The notes under the pieces are model-generated. The model was not told the DNA's origin and ran no database searches. It saw only the letters and a list, made by a program, of their open reading frames with translations. Source: an uncultured Lachnospiraceae bacterium (GTDB lineage Bacteria > Bacillota > Clostridia > Lachnospirales > Lachnospiraceae). From it: 36,090 nucleotides of DNA. Location of the stretch: NCBI GenBank assembly GCA_947630855.1, contig CANRJF010000023.1, forward strand, positions 1 to 36,090, read 5' to 3'. Shown here piece by piece: positions 1-6,211 of this stretch. The stretch's first letter is position 1; each line of letters opens with the position of its first letter. Both the position numbers and the translations under genes were made by a program.

Positions 1-127
1 GGTAATTCAGAAGCTGCATGTGGGCGATACGCTTTCTGTCCGGCTGGTGGATGATGCAGGAAATATCAGTGAGTCAGCCACCACGGCTCCGGTGGAAAAA
101 GTTGAAATAACGGAATGGGATTTCTAA
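1..127 (+). CDS. C-terminal fragment of an unidentified protein (5' end outside window)
   Basis: An open frame read from position 2 runs to a TAA at 125-127 and encodes about 41 residues, including GDTLSVRLVDDAGNIS and ending in EKVEITEWDF. The alternating hydrophobic and polar residues would fit a beta-rich or Ig-like surface domain, but this is too short to assign. No start codon is visible, so the gene begins upstream of the window. Confidence 0.5.
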   Translation, partial: VIQKLHVGDTLSVRLVDDAGNISESATTAPVEKVEITEWDF

Positions 128-204
128 ATGATACAGAATATATAGACATTGAAAAAATGTGACTGTTTTCTTACTACGGATAACAGATTGTTAAAATATC
201 ATAC

Positions 205-253
205 AAGCAAGATACAATATTAAATCCCATAGATTTATCATTGTATCTTGCTT
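205..253. repeat. 14-bp perfect inverted repeat (hairpin) before aac(6')
   Basis: Positions 205-218 and 240-253 are perfectly complementary (AAGCAAGATACAAT and its reverse complement) with a 21-nt spacer. Only three T follow the right arm, so it is a poor Rho-independent terminator for the gene ending at 127. It lies 45 bp before the acetyltransferase start and could equally be an operator or mRNA leader hairpin. The rest of 128-298 shows nothing else clear. Confidence 0.6.
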
Positions 254-298
254 TAAAAATACAGTTGTATGCATTGTAATAGTGAAACAGGAGAAATT

Positions 299-742
299 AT
301 GCAAGCGATTATGAGAAAGGCAATGAGTGGAGATGCAAAAACAGTTGCCGGATTAGCGATAAAAATGTGGAAATCACATACTGTTGAAGAACTAACAGAG
401 GAATTTAGTGATTATATTAGTAAGGGTAATTGCGTGGTTGTCCTTGCTATGTTGGATAATTGTGCTATCGGTTTTGCACAATGTGGGTTGAGGCATGATT
501 ATGTGGAAGGAACAGATACCAGTCCGGTAGGATATCTGGAGGGTATTTTTGTTGAGGAAGATTATAGAAAAAACGGATTGGCAAAAGATATGCTGGATGT
601 CTGCCAGAAATGGGCGAAGGAACAAGGGTGTACAGAATTTGCCAGTGACTGTGAACTGGTGAATGAAGATAGTCTAAAATTTCATTTAAAGATGGGATTT
701 GAAGAAGCAAATAGAATCATTTGTTTTACGAAGAAGTTATAG
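299..742 (+). CDS. GNAT acetyltransferase, AAC(6')-I-like aminoglycoside 6'-N-acetyltransferase
   Basis: This 147-aa protein is predicted to transfer acetyl from acetyl-CoA to the 6'-amino group of aminoglycosides. The C-terminal half carries the block I recognise from AAC(6')-I enzymes: YVEGTDTSPVGYLEGIFV at about 69-85, the acetyl-CoA loop RKNGLA at 90-95, then KWAKEQGCTEFASDCEL and the GF near 133. Length matches the family (about 145 aa). The start at 299 is chosen over 269 because AGGAG lies at 289-293 with good spacing. It sits alone between a hairpin and a structured repeat in an accessory block. Activity on aminoglycosides is inferred from motifs; related GNATs with other amine substrates exist. 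Confidence 0.8.
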   Translation: MQAIMRKAMSGDAKTVAGLAIKMWKSHTVEELTEEFSDYISKGNCVVVLAMLDNCAIGFAQCGLRHDYVEGTDTSPVGYLEGIFVEEDYRKNGLAKDMLDVCQKWAKEQGCTEFASDCELVNEDSLKFHLKMGFEEANRIICFTKKL

Positions 743-754
743 GTGATGAAAATT

Positions 755-920
755 CCCGCGAGCAACGAGCCAAGTGACTGCTTGCAGGCATTTGGTGACT
801 GCCGCGAGGGGCGCTGTGTGCCGGTGGCACACGTTAAGCACTGACCATAGCGAAGCGTAGACCAAATACCCCGCTGCTCTGCAGCATTGCAAATTTGATA
901 CTCCGTTGCTTGCAGCGGGG
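755..920. repeat. Large imperfect inverted-repeat intergenic element
   Basis: This 166-bp element fills most of the gap between the acetyltransferase and hicA. The outer arms pair in register: CCCGC 755-759 with GCGGG 915-919, AGCAACG 761-767 with CGTTGCT 904-910, and ATTTGGT 790-796 with ACCAAAT 861-867. Inside is a tight hairpin, GTGTGCC 816-822 with GGCACAC 826-832 and a 3-nt loop. GC content is clearly higher than in the flanks. It begins with CCCGCGAGC and contains GAGCCAAGTGA, resembling the start of the elements at 8708 and 20941. It may be a REP- or MITE-like repeat or a structured RNA; no credible ORF explains it. Confidence 0.7.
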
Positions 921-966
921 TCTTTGATTGGGGTTCTCCTGTTGGAAAAGAAGTATGGTAGTAAGT

Positions 967-998
967 AAGGCATTAATAATTTAGGTTAATGCCTTTTG
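967..998 (+). terminator. Probable Rho-independent terminator before hicA
   Basis: A 10-bp perfect stem, AAGGCATTAA at 967-976 and TTAATGCCTT at 986-995, has a 9-nt loop and runs into TTTT. It would separate the upstream region from the hicAB promoter. The stem is AT-rich, so strength is uncertain. Confidence 0.55.
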
Positions 999-1013
999 TA
1001 ATATATATAAATA

Positions 1014-1056
1014 GCAACTAAAAATAGTTGCATATTTTATGCGGAAGTAGTATACT
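1014..1056 (+). promoter_or_regulatory. hicAB promoter with overlapping palindromic operator candidate
   Basis: TTGCAT at 1028-1033 and TATACT at 1051-1056 are separated by 17 bp. A perfect palindrome, GCAACTA 1014-1020 and TAGTTGC 1025-1031 with a 4-bp centre, overlaps the -35 box. HicB antitoxins with a ribbon-helix-helix domain commonly bind such sites to repress their own operon, so autoregulation is a reasonable inference. AAAGGAGA at 1063-1070 is the hicA ribosome binding site. Confidence 0.75.
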
Positions 1057-1078
1057 ATATGTAAAGGAGAATTACCAT

Positions 1079-1330
1079 ATGAGCAAGAAGGATAAAATAA
1101 TAGATAGACTGTTAAAGAAACCAAAAGATTTTACTTTTGATGAAATGGTATCGTTGCTTTCGTATTTAGGATATGAATTGAAGCAGGGTGGTACTGGTTC
1201 AGGAGTGAAGTTCGTAAAAGATGGAAGTAATGAAGTAATAAATTTTCATAAGCCACATCCAAATGGAATATTAAAAAGATATGTGCTGGATCAGGTTATA
1301 GAAAAATTAAGAAAGGATGGTCTGTTATGA
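1079..1330 (+). CDS. hicA: HicA family toxin (mRNA interferase)
   Basis: This 83-aa protein has the small dsRBD-like HicA fold pattern: a leading helix LLKKPKDFTFDEMVSLL, a strand region GYELKQGGTGSGVKF, and the catalytic-type histidine in INFHKPHPNG followed by the helix VLDQVIEKLRKDGLL. HicA toxins cleave mRNA when not bound by HicB. The start at 1079 is set by AAAGGAGA just upstream; an earlier in-frame ATG at 1028 lies within the promoter and is rejected. The stop overlaps the hicB start in an ATGA at 1327-1330, so the two are translationally coupled, toxin first. Confidence 0.85.
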   Translation: MSKKDKIIDRLLKKPKDFTFDEMVSLLSYLGYELKQGGTGSGVKFVKDGSNEVINFHKPHPNGILKRYVLDQVIEKLRKDGLL

Positions 1331-1659
1331 GTAATTTGTTATCATATAAGAACTATAATGGAACGGTGGAATATTCAAAAGAAGATAATTGCCTTTTTGG
1401 AAAGGTTATTGGAATAAAATCGTTGTTATCATATGAAGGAGATTCTGTCAAAGAATTGGAACAGGATTTTCAGAATGTAATTGATGAATATTTAGAGGAC
1501 TGTAAAGAACGGAATGTGGAGCCTGAACAGCCGTACAAGGGAACTTTTAATGTGCGGATCAGCCCAGAGTTGCATAGAAATATTGCTGTATATGCTATTG
1601 AGCATGGGAAAAGTTTAAATGCAGCAGTTGAAGAAGCAATTGGAAATATGGTTGGATAA
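1327..1659 (+). CDS. hicB: HicB family antitoxin with C-terminal ribbon-helix-helix domain
   Basis: The 110-aa product has an N-terminal HicB-like RNase H-type fold (YNGTVEYSKEDNCLFGKVIGI, then SYEGDSVKELEQDFQNVIDEYLEDC) and a C-terminal RHH DNA-binding segment (GTFNVRISPELHRNIAVYAIEHGKSLNAAVEEAI). The first part neutralises HicA and the second is expected to bind the operon operator, probably the palindrome at 1014-1031. It overlaps hicA by 4 bp, so both are made from one transcript. Confidence 0.88.
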   Translation: MSNLLSYKNYNGTVEYSKEDNCLFGKVIGIKSLLSYEGDSVKELEQDFQNVIDEYLEDCKERNVEPEQPYKGTFNVRISPELHRNIAVYAIEHGKSLNAAVEEAIGNMVG

Positions 1660-1685
1660 AATAATAGTTTTATGGAAGGGTTGAT

Positions 1686-1958
1686 ATGGAACAAAATCTT
1701 AAGTGTACGATTGAAGAAGTGATTAATTTGTTGAAAGAAAAATATAAATCAGAGGGAGAAAATGCTCTTTATGCAGATAATGATTGGCATATTTATGTGG
1801 CGGACGATGAATTGCTTTTAAATAGTATTTGTTGTATTACTGCGCCGCCTGATTTTGATGAGGAAACAGATGAAGAAATAATACCAGAGTTTGCTATTGA
1901 AAATGGGATGGATGGGTCTGTTTTGCCAGAAATTTTAACACTTTTAACGAGTTTGTAA
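1686..1958 (+). CDS. Hypothetical acidic 90-aa protein
   Basis: I do not recognise this family. The product is strongly acidic, with a helical start (CTIEEVINLLKEKYKSE) followed by WHIYVADDELLLNS and an acidic stretch DFDEETDEEII. GGAAGGG at 1674-1680 is a good ribosome binding site. It lies 26 bp after hicB and before a terminator at 1995, so it is probably the third gene of the hicAB transcript. An accessory or immunity-like role is possible but unsupported. Confidence 0.65.
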   Translation: MEQNLKCTIEEVINLLKEKYKSEGENALYADNDWHIYVADDELLLNSICCITAPPDFDEETDEEIIPEFAIENGMDGSVLPEILTLLTSL

Positions 1959-1994
1959 GCACGCCCAATTTTCAGTTTGTCGCACTGACACTAC

Positions 1995-2027
1995 ATAGCA
2001 CTTAGGAAAATCTTAGGTGCTATTTTT
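1995..2027 (+). terminator. Rho-independent terminator of the hicAB operon
   Basis: A 13-bp stem (1995-2007 with 2011-2023, including two G-T pairs) has an AAA loop and a T run at 2023-2027. It falls 37 bp after the last gene of the hicAB transcript. Confidence 0.85.
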
Positions 2028-2072
2028 GTGCCAACATTCACACCGTTAAGAGGGGAAAGGAGAAAAATTAGA

Positions 2073-2177
2073 TTGCAAAAAGAGTATTTTGAAGAAAAGA
2101 AAATGGATTCCGTGGAAACAGACATTGCAGAAATAATATTTAATTTTTACATGAACAATGACATAATGGTGCCATAG
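2073..2177 (+). CDS. Possible small ORF or gene remnant (34 aa, TTG start)
   Basis: A 34-codon frame starting at TTG 2073 follows a strong GGGGAAAGGAG at 2052-2062. It encodes QKEYFEEKKMDSVETD and then IAEIIFNFYMNNDIMVP. The amphipathic composition and strong SD suggest translation, but the start codon is weak and spacing long. It may be the stub of a degraded gene in the gap before the WYL regulator. Confidence 0.25.
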   Translation: MQKEYFEEKKMDSVETDIAEIIFNFYMNNDIMVP

Positions 2178-2211
2178 TTAGAATGATAGTATCTAAAAGA
2201 AAGGAAAATTT

Positions 2212-3138
2212 ATGAAGATTGACCGTTTAATGGGTATTACATTACATTTGTTAAAATACGGAAAAACGTCAGCGTCACAACTTGCCAATAAATTTGAAGT
2301 AAATACGAGAACGATTATGCGCGATATAGATACTTTATGTCAGGCAGGCATCCCGATTACCTCTGTCTGCGGTGTTAATGGTGGATATGAGATATTGGAA
2401 ACTTATGTACTGGACAGGCATTTAGTAAATGAACATGATTATAAAAATATCATTTGTGCTTTAAGGTCAATGGCAAGCGCTTATGAAAATAAGGCGATTT
2501 GGGAAACGATAGACAAGATAACCCTGCTGGCGGAACATGAGGAAGTAGCTATTGAACTCGATTTAGGGGCAGCGCATGAAAATGTGGATACAAATTACAT
2601 GATAAATGTTTTGGAAAAGGCAATCAACGATAAACGAACAGTCCAGTTTCTATATACCAATAATGCAAATGAGATACATACTGTTTCAGCAGAGCCTGTT
2701 GGCGTCGTCTATAAATGGTACAACTGGTATCTTATCGGATACAACACAAAATACGGAGATTACAGGATGTACAAATTAGTCCGGATGGAAGCGCTGTCTG
2801 TTATGGAGCAGGGAATTACAATGGAGCATTCCCTGAATAAAGTTATGGATGAATGGCAGGATACACAAAAAAGTATAGAAATCAAGGCTGTGGGCTGCGC
2901 ACAAATTAAGGCGAAATGCAGGGAATATCTGAATATAAAGATAACAAAGGAGTTTGAAAACGGAGATTTTGAATTTCGCATCCATGTTCCCGAAAATGAA
3001 ACCTTCTGGTTTGGCGTACTGCTTTCCTTTGGAAATAAAGTAAAGGTTTTAGAACCGCAGGGCATTATAAACAAGATGAAACAGACCTGCGAAGAAGTAT
3101 TAAAAATCTATAAGGAGCAGGAATGGACAGATACATAA
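2212..3138 (+). CDS. WYL-domain transcriptional regulator with N-terminal HTH
   Basis: The 308-aa protein has a DeoR/HTH_11-type winged helix at residues 1-60 (KIDRLMGITLHLLKYGKTSA, then QLANKFEVNTRTIMRDIDTL) and a WYL domain at roughly 130-215 containing YKWYNWYLIGYN. A C-terminal WCX-like segment follows. Such proteins sense a ligand, often a nucleotide or nucleic acid, through the WYL domain and repress or activate neighbouring genes. AAAGGA precedes ATG 2212. No obvious target operon is adjacent apart from a tiny overlapping ORF and a GNAT gene, so its regulon cannot be stated from this window. Confidence 0.88.
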   Translation: MKIDRLMGITLHLLKYGKTSASQLANKFEVNTRTIMRDIDTLCQAGIPITSVCGVNGGYEILETYVLDRHLVNEHDYKNIICALRSMASAYENKAIWETIDKITLLAEHEEVAIELDLGAAHENVDTNYMINVLEKAINDKRTVQFLYTNNANEIHTVSAEPVGVVYKWYNWYLIGYNTKYGDYRMYKLVRMEALSVMEQGITMEHSLNKVMDEWQDTQKSIEIKAVGCAQIKAKCREYLNIKITKEFENGDFEFRIHVPENETFWFGVLLSFGNKVKVLEPQGIINKMKQTCEEVLKIYKEQEWTDT

Positions 3139-3209
3139 AACAACAAATCAATATGAAAAATGGTAAATATCATTATGGAAGAAATGAAAAGATTTGCAGA
3201 CTTTCATAA
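3123..3209 (+). CDS. Small ORF overlapping the WYL gene end (28 aa), possible truncated gene
   Basis: ATG 3123 is preceded by an excellent AAGGAG at 3111-3116 and overlaps the WYL regulator by 16 bp in another frame, the usual arrangement for a coupled downstream gene. The product starts MDRYIKQQINMKNGKYHYGR and ends at a TAA at 3207. No family is recognised. It may be what remains of the gene originally regulated by, or coupled to, the WYL protein. Confidence 0.3.
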   Translation: MDRYIKQQINMKNGKYHYGRNEKICRLS

Positions 3210-3253
3210 TGTAGATTTCAAATAAAAACAAAAAATATTTGGAGGTATAGAAA

Positions 3254-3841
3254 GTGCAGGATGTATACAGGGAATGCCCGATAATTGAAAATGACAGTTT
3301 TTTATTGAGGCTGGTATCAGAAAATGATGTTAATGATTTGCTGAAGGTATATGGTGATAAAAAGGCTCTGCCGTATTTTAACAGCGATAATTGTCATGGG
3401 GATAACTTTTATTATCCGACGGGAAAAAAGATGCTGGAAGCAATACGGTTTTGGCTGCGGGAATATTCAGAAAGAAAATATGTGCGTTTTACTATTTTTG
3501 ATAAAGCAGAAAATGTTGCGGTTGGCACAATAGAAATATTTAACCGTAAATCTGAGGATTATTTTAATGACTGTGGACTTTTAAGACTGGATTTGCATCC
3601 CGATTACGAAAACAACAGGGGGGGTATTGCTGATGTTTTGAGACTGATAACGGAGCCAATATATAATCTGTTCCATTGTGAAATGATTGCTACAAAAGTT
3701 CCTGCTTATGCAGTTGAGAGAATTGCAGCGTTAAAAAAATTAGGATTTGCATCATCAAATGAGTGTTTGATAGGTGAAGATGGGAAAGCATATGATGGAT
3801 ACTGGGTTAAAGCATCTGTTCCAGCTTACCGGACGGAATAA
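3254..3841 (+). CDS. GNAT family N-acetyltransferase (RimJ/RimL-like)
   Basis: The 195-aa protein has the Acetyltransf_3 layout: an N-terminal strand ENDSFLLRLVSENDVNDLL, a central beta-hairpin KYVRFTIFDKAENVAVGTIEIF, a region LRLDLHPDYENNRGGIADVL in the acetyl-CoA-binding position, and a C-terminal KLGFASSNECL. These enzymes acetylate small molecules or protein N-termini; the substrate is not evident. Translation starts at GTG 3254, with GGAGG at 3241-3245. A terminator follows at 3876. It is a single-gene unit within the accessory block. Confidence 0.75.
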   Translation: MQDVYRECPIIENDSFLLRLVSENDVNDLLKVYGDKKALPYFNSDNCHGDNFYYPTGKKMLEAIRFWLREYSERKYVRFTIFDKAENVAVGTIEIFNRKSEDYFNDCGLLRLDLHPDYENNRGGIADVLRLITEPIYNLFHCEMIATKVPAYAVERIAALKKLGFASSNECLIGEDGKAYDGYWVKASVPAYRTE

Positions 3842-3875
3842 AAATCATTATAAAGCCGGATGAACAGACCTTGAG

Positions 3876-3912
3876 CCGATGAACTTGTTAGCATACAGTT
3901 TGTCGGTTTTTT
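3876..3912 (+). terminator. Rho-independent terminator after the GNAT gene
   Basis: CCGATGAACT at 3876-3885 pairs with AGTTTGTCGG at 3897-3906 (two G-T pairs inside), followed by six T at 3907-3912. Confidence 0.7.
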
Positions 3913-3988
3913 GCGTATGGGTAATGTTACGAAACAGGCAACAGAACAAAACGAAACGGAGGGAGGAAGAAGTTTAATGTGAATTTTA

Positions 3989-4059
3989 TTGTAAAGACAG
4001 TCTTTTTTTTGTATAATTAAATTGTGGCAGGAGTAGGATATATCATATTTTTTGCCACA
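3989..4059 (+). promoter_or_regulatory. Promoter and leader hairpin of the Rpn nuclease gene
   Basis: TTGTAA at 3989-3994 and TATAAT at 4012-4017 are 17 bp apart, placing the transcript start near 4024. A perfect inverted repeat, TGTGGCA 4023-4029 and TGCCACA 4053-4059, would form a hairpin at the very 5' end of the mRNA. A TTG that could open the reading frame at 4052 lies inside this hairpin, which argues for a later start codon. Confidence 0.6.
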
Positions 4060-4084
4060 GATTTTTAGAAATCGAGGCGATAAG

Positions 4085-4945
4085 GTGCGGGACGGTATAA
4101 AGCAGACACAAGAGGTTATGGCAAAGCGTAAGGCAAAAGACAGTGTATTTCTTGACCTTTTTCAAAATAAGAGTTATCTGCTAAAACTGTATAAAACACT
4201 CCACCCGGAGGATACCACAGCGACAGAGGATTCGCTGACTGATGTAACGATAGAAAATGTGTTGACAGACAATCTGTATAATGACTTAGGCTTTATTGTC
4301 AATAATAAGCTGATGATCCTCGTAGAAGCACAATCAACATGGACAATGAATATTTTAGTAAGAGTTTTGCTGTATCTGGCGCAAAGTTACCACGAATATT
4401 TTCAGCGCACCAGCCAAAACTATTACAAGAGCAAGAAAGTGAAAATGCCGAAGCCTGAACTTTATGTAATTTTTACAGGAAGTAAGGGGCGAAAACCCGA
4501 TAAAATATCTTTGTCTAAAGAATTTTTTGAAGGCGCGGATATAGATATTGAGGTCAAAGCCAAGGTTATTTATGAAAGCGATACAGATGACATCATCAAC
4601 CAGTACATTATTTTCTGCAAAGTTTTTAATGAACAGACAAAACAGCATGGAATGACACAAAAGGCAGTTACGGAAACAATCCGCATATGCAAAGATAGGA
4701 ATGTTTTAAGGGAATATTTAGCACAGAGAGAAAAGGAGGTTGTGTCAATTATGATGAGTTTATTTGATGAAGAACAGATCATGAAGTCGTTTATCAGAAG
4801 TGAAAGGCATGACGCAGACAGGGAAACCGCAGAAAGGTTGATAAAAAAAGGGAAAATGACTCTTGAGGATATTGCGGAATGTGTTCCGTCATTGTCCTTC
4901 GATGAATTGAGAGAACTTGAAGCCGAGGTTATGCAGTTAGCATAA
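4085..4945 (+). CDS. Rpn family recombination-promoting nuclease / putative transposase (PD-(D/E)XK)
   Basis: The protein matches Rpn-like (Transposase_31-type) PD-(D/E)XK proteins common in Lachnospiraceae: KAKDSVFLDLFQNKSYLLKL, TLHPEDTTATEDSL, a nuclease core containing NDLGFIVNNKLMILVEAQST (D and E-x-Q positions), VLLYLAQSYHEYF, and PKPELYVIFTGSK. A helical tail with KGKMTLEDIAECVPSLSFDEL follows. Family members promote RecA-independent recombination; they are usually multicopy and mobile in history, but no terminal repeats mark this one. The start is uncertain: GTG 4085 has GAGG at 4074-4077; TTG 4052 and ATG 4118 are alternatives. It is a monocistronic gene with its own promoter and terminator. 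Confidence 0.82.
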   Translation: MRDGIKQTQEVMAKRKAKDSVFLDLFQNKSYLLKLYKTLHPEDTTATEDSLTDVTIENVLTDNLYNDLGFIVNNKLMILVEAQSTWTMNILVRVLLYLAQSYHEYFQRTSQNYYKSKKVKMPKPELYVIFTGSKGRKPDKISLSKEFFEGADIDIEVKAKVIYESDTDDIINQYIIFCKVFNEQTKQHGMTQKAVTETIRICKDRNVLREYLAQREKEVVSIMMSLFDEEQIMKSFIRSERHDADRETAERLIKKGKMTLEDIAECVPSLSFDELRELEAEVMQLA

Positions 4946-4982
4946 TCGGTAAAACAATTTAATATCAAAATAACAGCGTAAA

Positions 4983-5022
4983 GGCGCATGGAACAGTAAA
5001 TTGTAAACTATGCGTCTTTTTT
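4983..5022 (+). terminator. Rho-independent terminator after the Rpn gene
   Basis: GGCGCATGG at 4983-4991 pairs with CTATGCGTC at 5008-5016 (two G-T pairs), followed by six T at 5017-5022. Confidence 0.8.
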
Positions 5023-5040
5023 GCGCTCAAAAGGAAGAAC

Positions 5041-5127
5041 ATGGGAGGCAACATTCAGACCACTACACAACAAAAAAAGGGCGGTTCACAACAAACCGCT
5101 TTATTCGTAAAAAGGGTTTTCCGATAA
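5041..5127 (+). CDS. Possible small ORF (28 aa) upstream of the FliD-like gene
   Basis: ATG 5041 follows AAAAGGAAG with about 5-nt spacing and encodes a basic, Gln- and Thr-rich peptide (MGGNIQTTTQQKKGGSQQTA, then LFVKRVFR). Within it, GCGGTT and AACCGC around 5080-5100 form a 6-bp hairpin. Nothing identifies it; it could be a remnant or a leader for the next gene. The rest of the 4946-5205 gap holds only the terminator. Confidence 0.25.
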   Translation: MGGNIQTTTQQKKGGSQQTALFVKRVFR

Positions 5128-5205
5128 TGCTTGTAGAGGATGGCAATAGGCTTTCCCGGATAAAACAGAAACGGATTGCAATATTTTTTCAAGGAGGAAT
5201 GAATT

Positions 5206-6096
5206 ATGTCAGAAATCAACAGTTTCAGCGATTATGCAAGCAGATATAACACCAATATGGACTATTGCACATTGTTTGGCGGCGGTGCTCCCTACATAGA
5301 CAACAGCATGGGCGGGATCAACGTGTCGGACTATGCCATGATTAAAAACGGCAGCTACGGAAAGATGATGAAGGCTTATTTTGCGAAGCAGGATGCGGAT
5401 AAGCTGTCGCAGTCGGGGGATTCTTCCAAAACACTGATGCTGATGCGCTCCAGTGCGGACTCGCTGAAAAAGTCTGCGGATGCGCTGGGCGATGCCTCCC
5501 TTTATGAAAAGAAGAAATTCAAGAAAAAGGACGAGAAAACCGGAGAGGAAATCGAGGTGGAGGACTATGACTGGGATGCCATTACAAAGGCGGTCAAATC
5601 CTTTGTTGACGATTATAATTCCGTAGTGGAGCAGGCAGGAAATTCCGAGACAAAGAATGTGCTGCGCAATGCAGTGTGGATGACCAATAGAACAGAGATA
5701 GCAGGCAATCTGCTCTCGAAAGTTGGCATCACTGTGGGCAAAGGCAACAAGCTGGAGTTTGATGAGGAAACCCTAAAAGAAAAGACAACTTTGGGAAAAA
5801 CAGGCATTGAGCTTGACAATATTTCGATTTTAAAATCCCTGTTTACCGGCTACGGCTCTTTTGCGAGCCAAATTTCTCAAAAAGCGTCTGCGATTTCCAG
5901 TGCTGCGGCAAGGACAAAGGGAGTTGATAAGACTTACAATAAGAACGGAGCTTATTCCGACACACTTTCAAAAATGTTTGAGAGCACGATTGACAAAAAA
6001 GTGGGCAGTGAAACTAAGGATAAAGTAACGGATAAATCTTATTGGGAATCGAAACTGGAGAAAGAGAAGGAAAAGGATAATGATATTTTCCTGTAA
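5206..6096 (+). CDS. Orphan protein with FliD-like C-terminal region
   Basis: The 296-aa product begins with a Gly/Asn-rich region (YCTLFGGGAPYIDNSMGGIN) and then a helical part. From about residue 120 it has the look of a flagellar filament cap (FliD) C-terminal domain: AVKSFVDDYNSVVEQAGNSE, RTEIAGNLLSKVGITV, GNKLEFDEETLKE, and a long helical stretch. The end is rich in Lys/Glu. FliD normally has about 450-550 residues with an N-terminal domain that is missing here, and no flagellin or hook gene is nearby. No signal peptide is seen. AAGGAGG at 5191-5197 sets the start. Function is unknown; the FliD link is a pattern-based inference. Confidence 0.55.
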   Translation: MSEINSFSDYASRYNTNMDYCTLFGGGAPYIDNSMGGINVSDYAMIKNGSYGKMMKAYFAKQDADKLSQSGDSSKTLMLMRSSADSLKKSADALGDASLYEKKKFKKKDEKTGEEIEVEDYDWDAITKAVKSFVDDYNSVVEQAGNSETKNVLRNAVWMTNRTEIAGNLLSKVGITVGKGNKLEFDEETLKEKTTLGKTGIELDNISILKSLFTGYGSFASQISQKASAISSAAARTKGVDKTYNKNGAYSDTLSKMFESTIDKKVGSETKDKVTDKSYWESKLEKEKEKDNDIFL

Positions 6097-6113
6097 AACG
6101 GGAGTGTAAAACA

Positions 6114-6139
6114 AAGGACTTGCCCTTCGGCAAGTCCTT
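6114..6139 (-). terminator. Hairpin terminator, mainly for the minus-strand flavodiiron gene
   Basis: An 11-bp perfect stem (6114-6124 with 6129-6139) has a 4-nt loop. On the minus strand it is followed by TTTGTTTT, the expected U tract for the gene ending at 6212. On the plus strand the tail is weak, so use by the FliD-like gene ending at 6096 is less certain. Confidence 0.8.
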
Positions 6140-6211
6140 CTATACGTAAGCGATATTCTACGCCATACAGTGCTCCGTCGTTTGCGGAAGCTAAACATAC
6201 ATCCTATATTC

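Noticed and set aside
737-973. 78-aa minus-strand ORF across the intergenic region
   Set aside because: It lies on the inverted-repeat element at 755-920, has no good ribosome binding site and an unlikely composition; the structure explains the region better.
5010-5249. 79-aa plus-strand ORF before the FliD-like gene
   Set aside because: It starts at the terminator of the Rpn gene, has basic low-quality composition and overlaps the real start at 5206.
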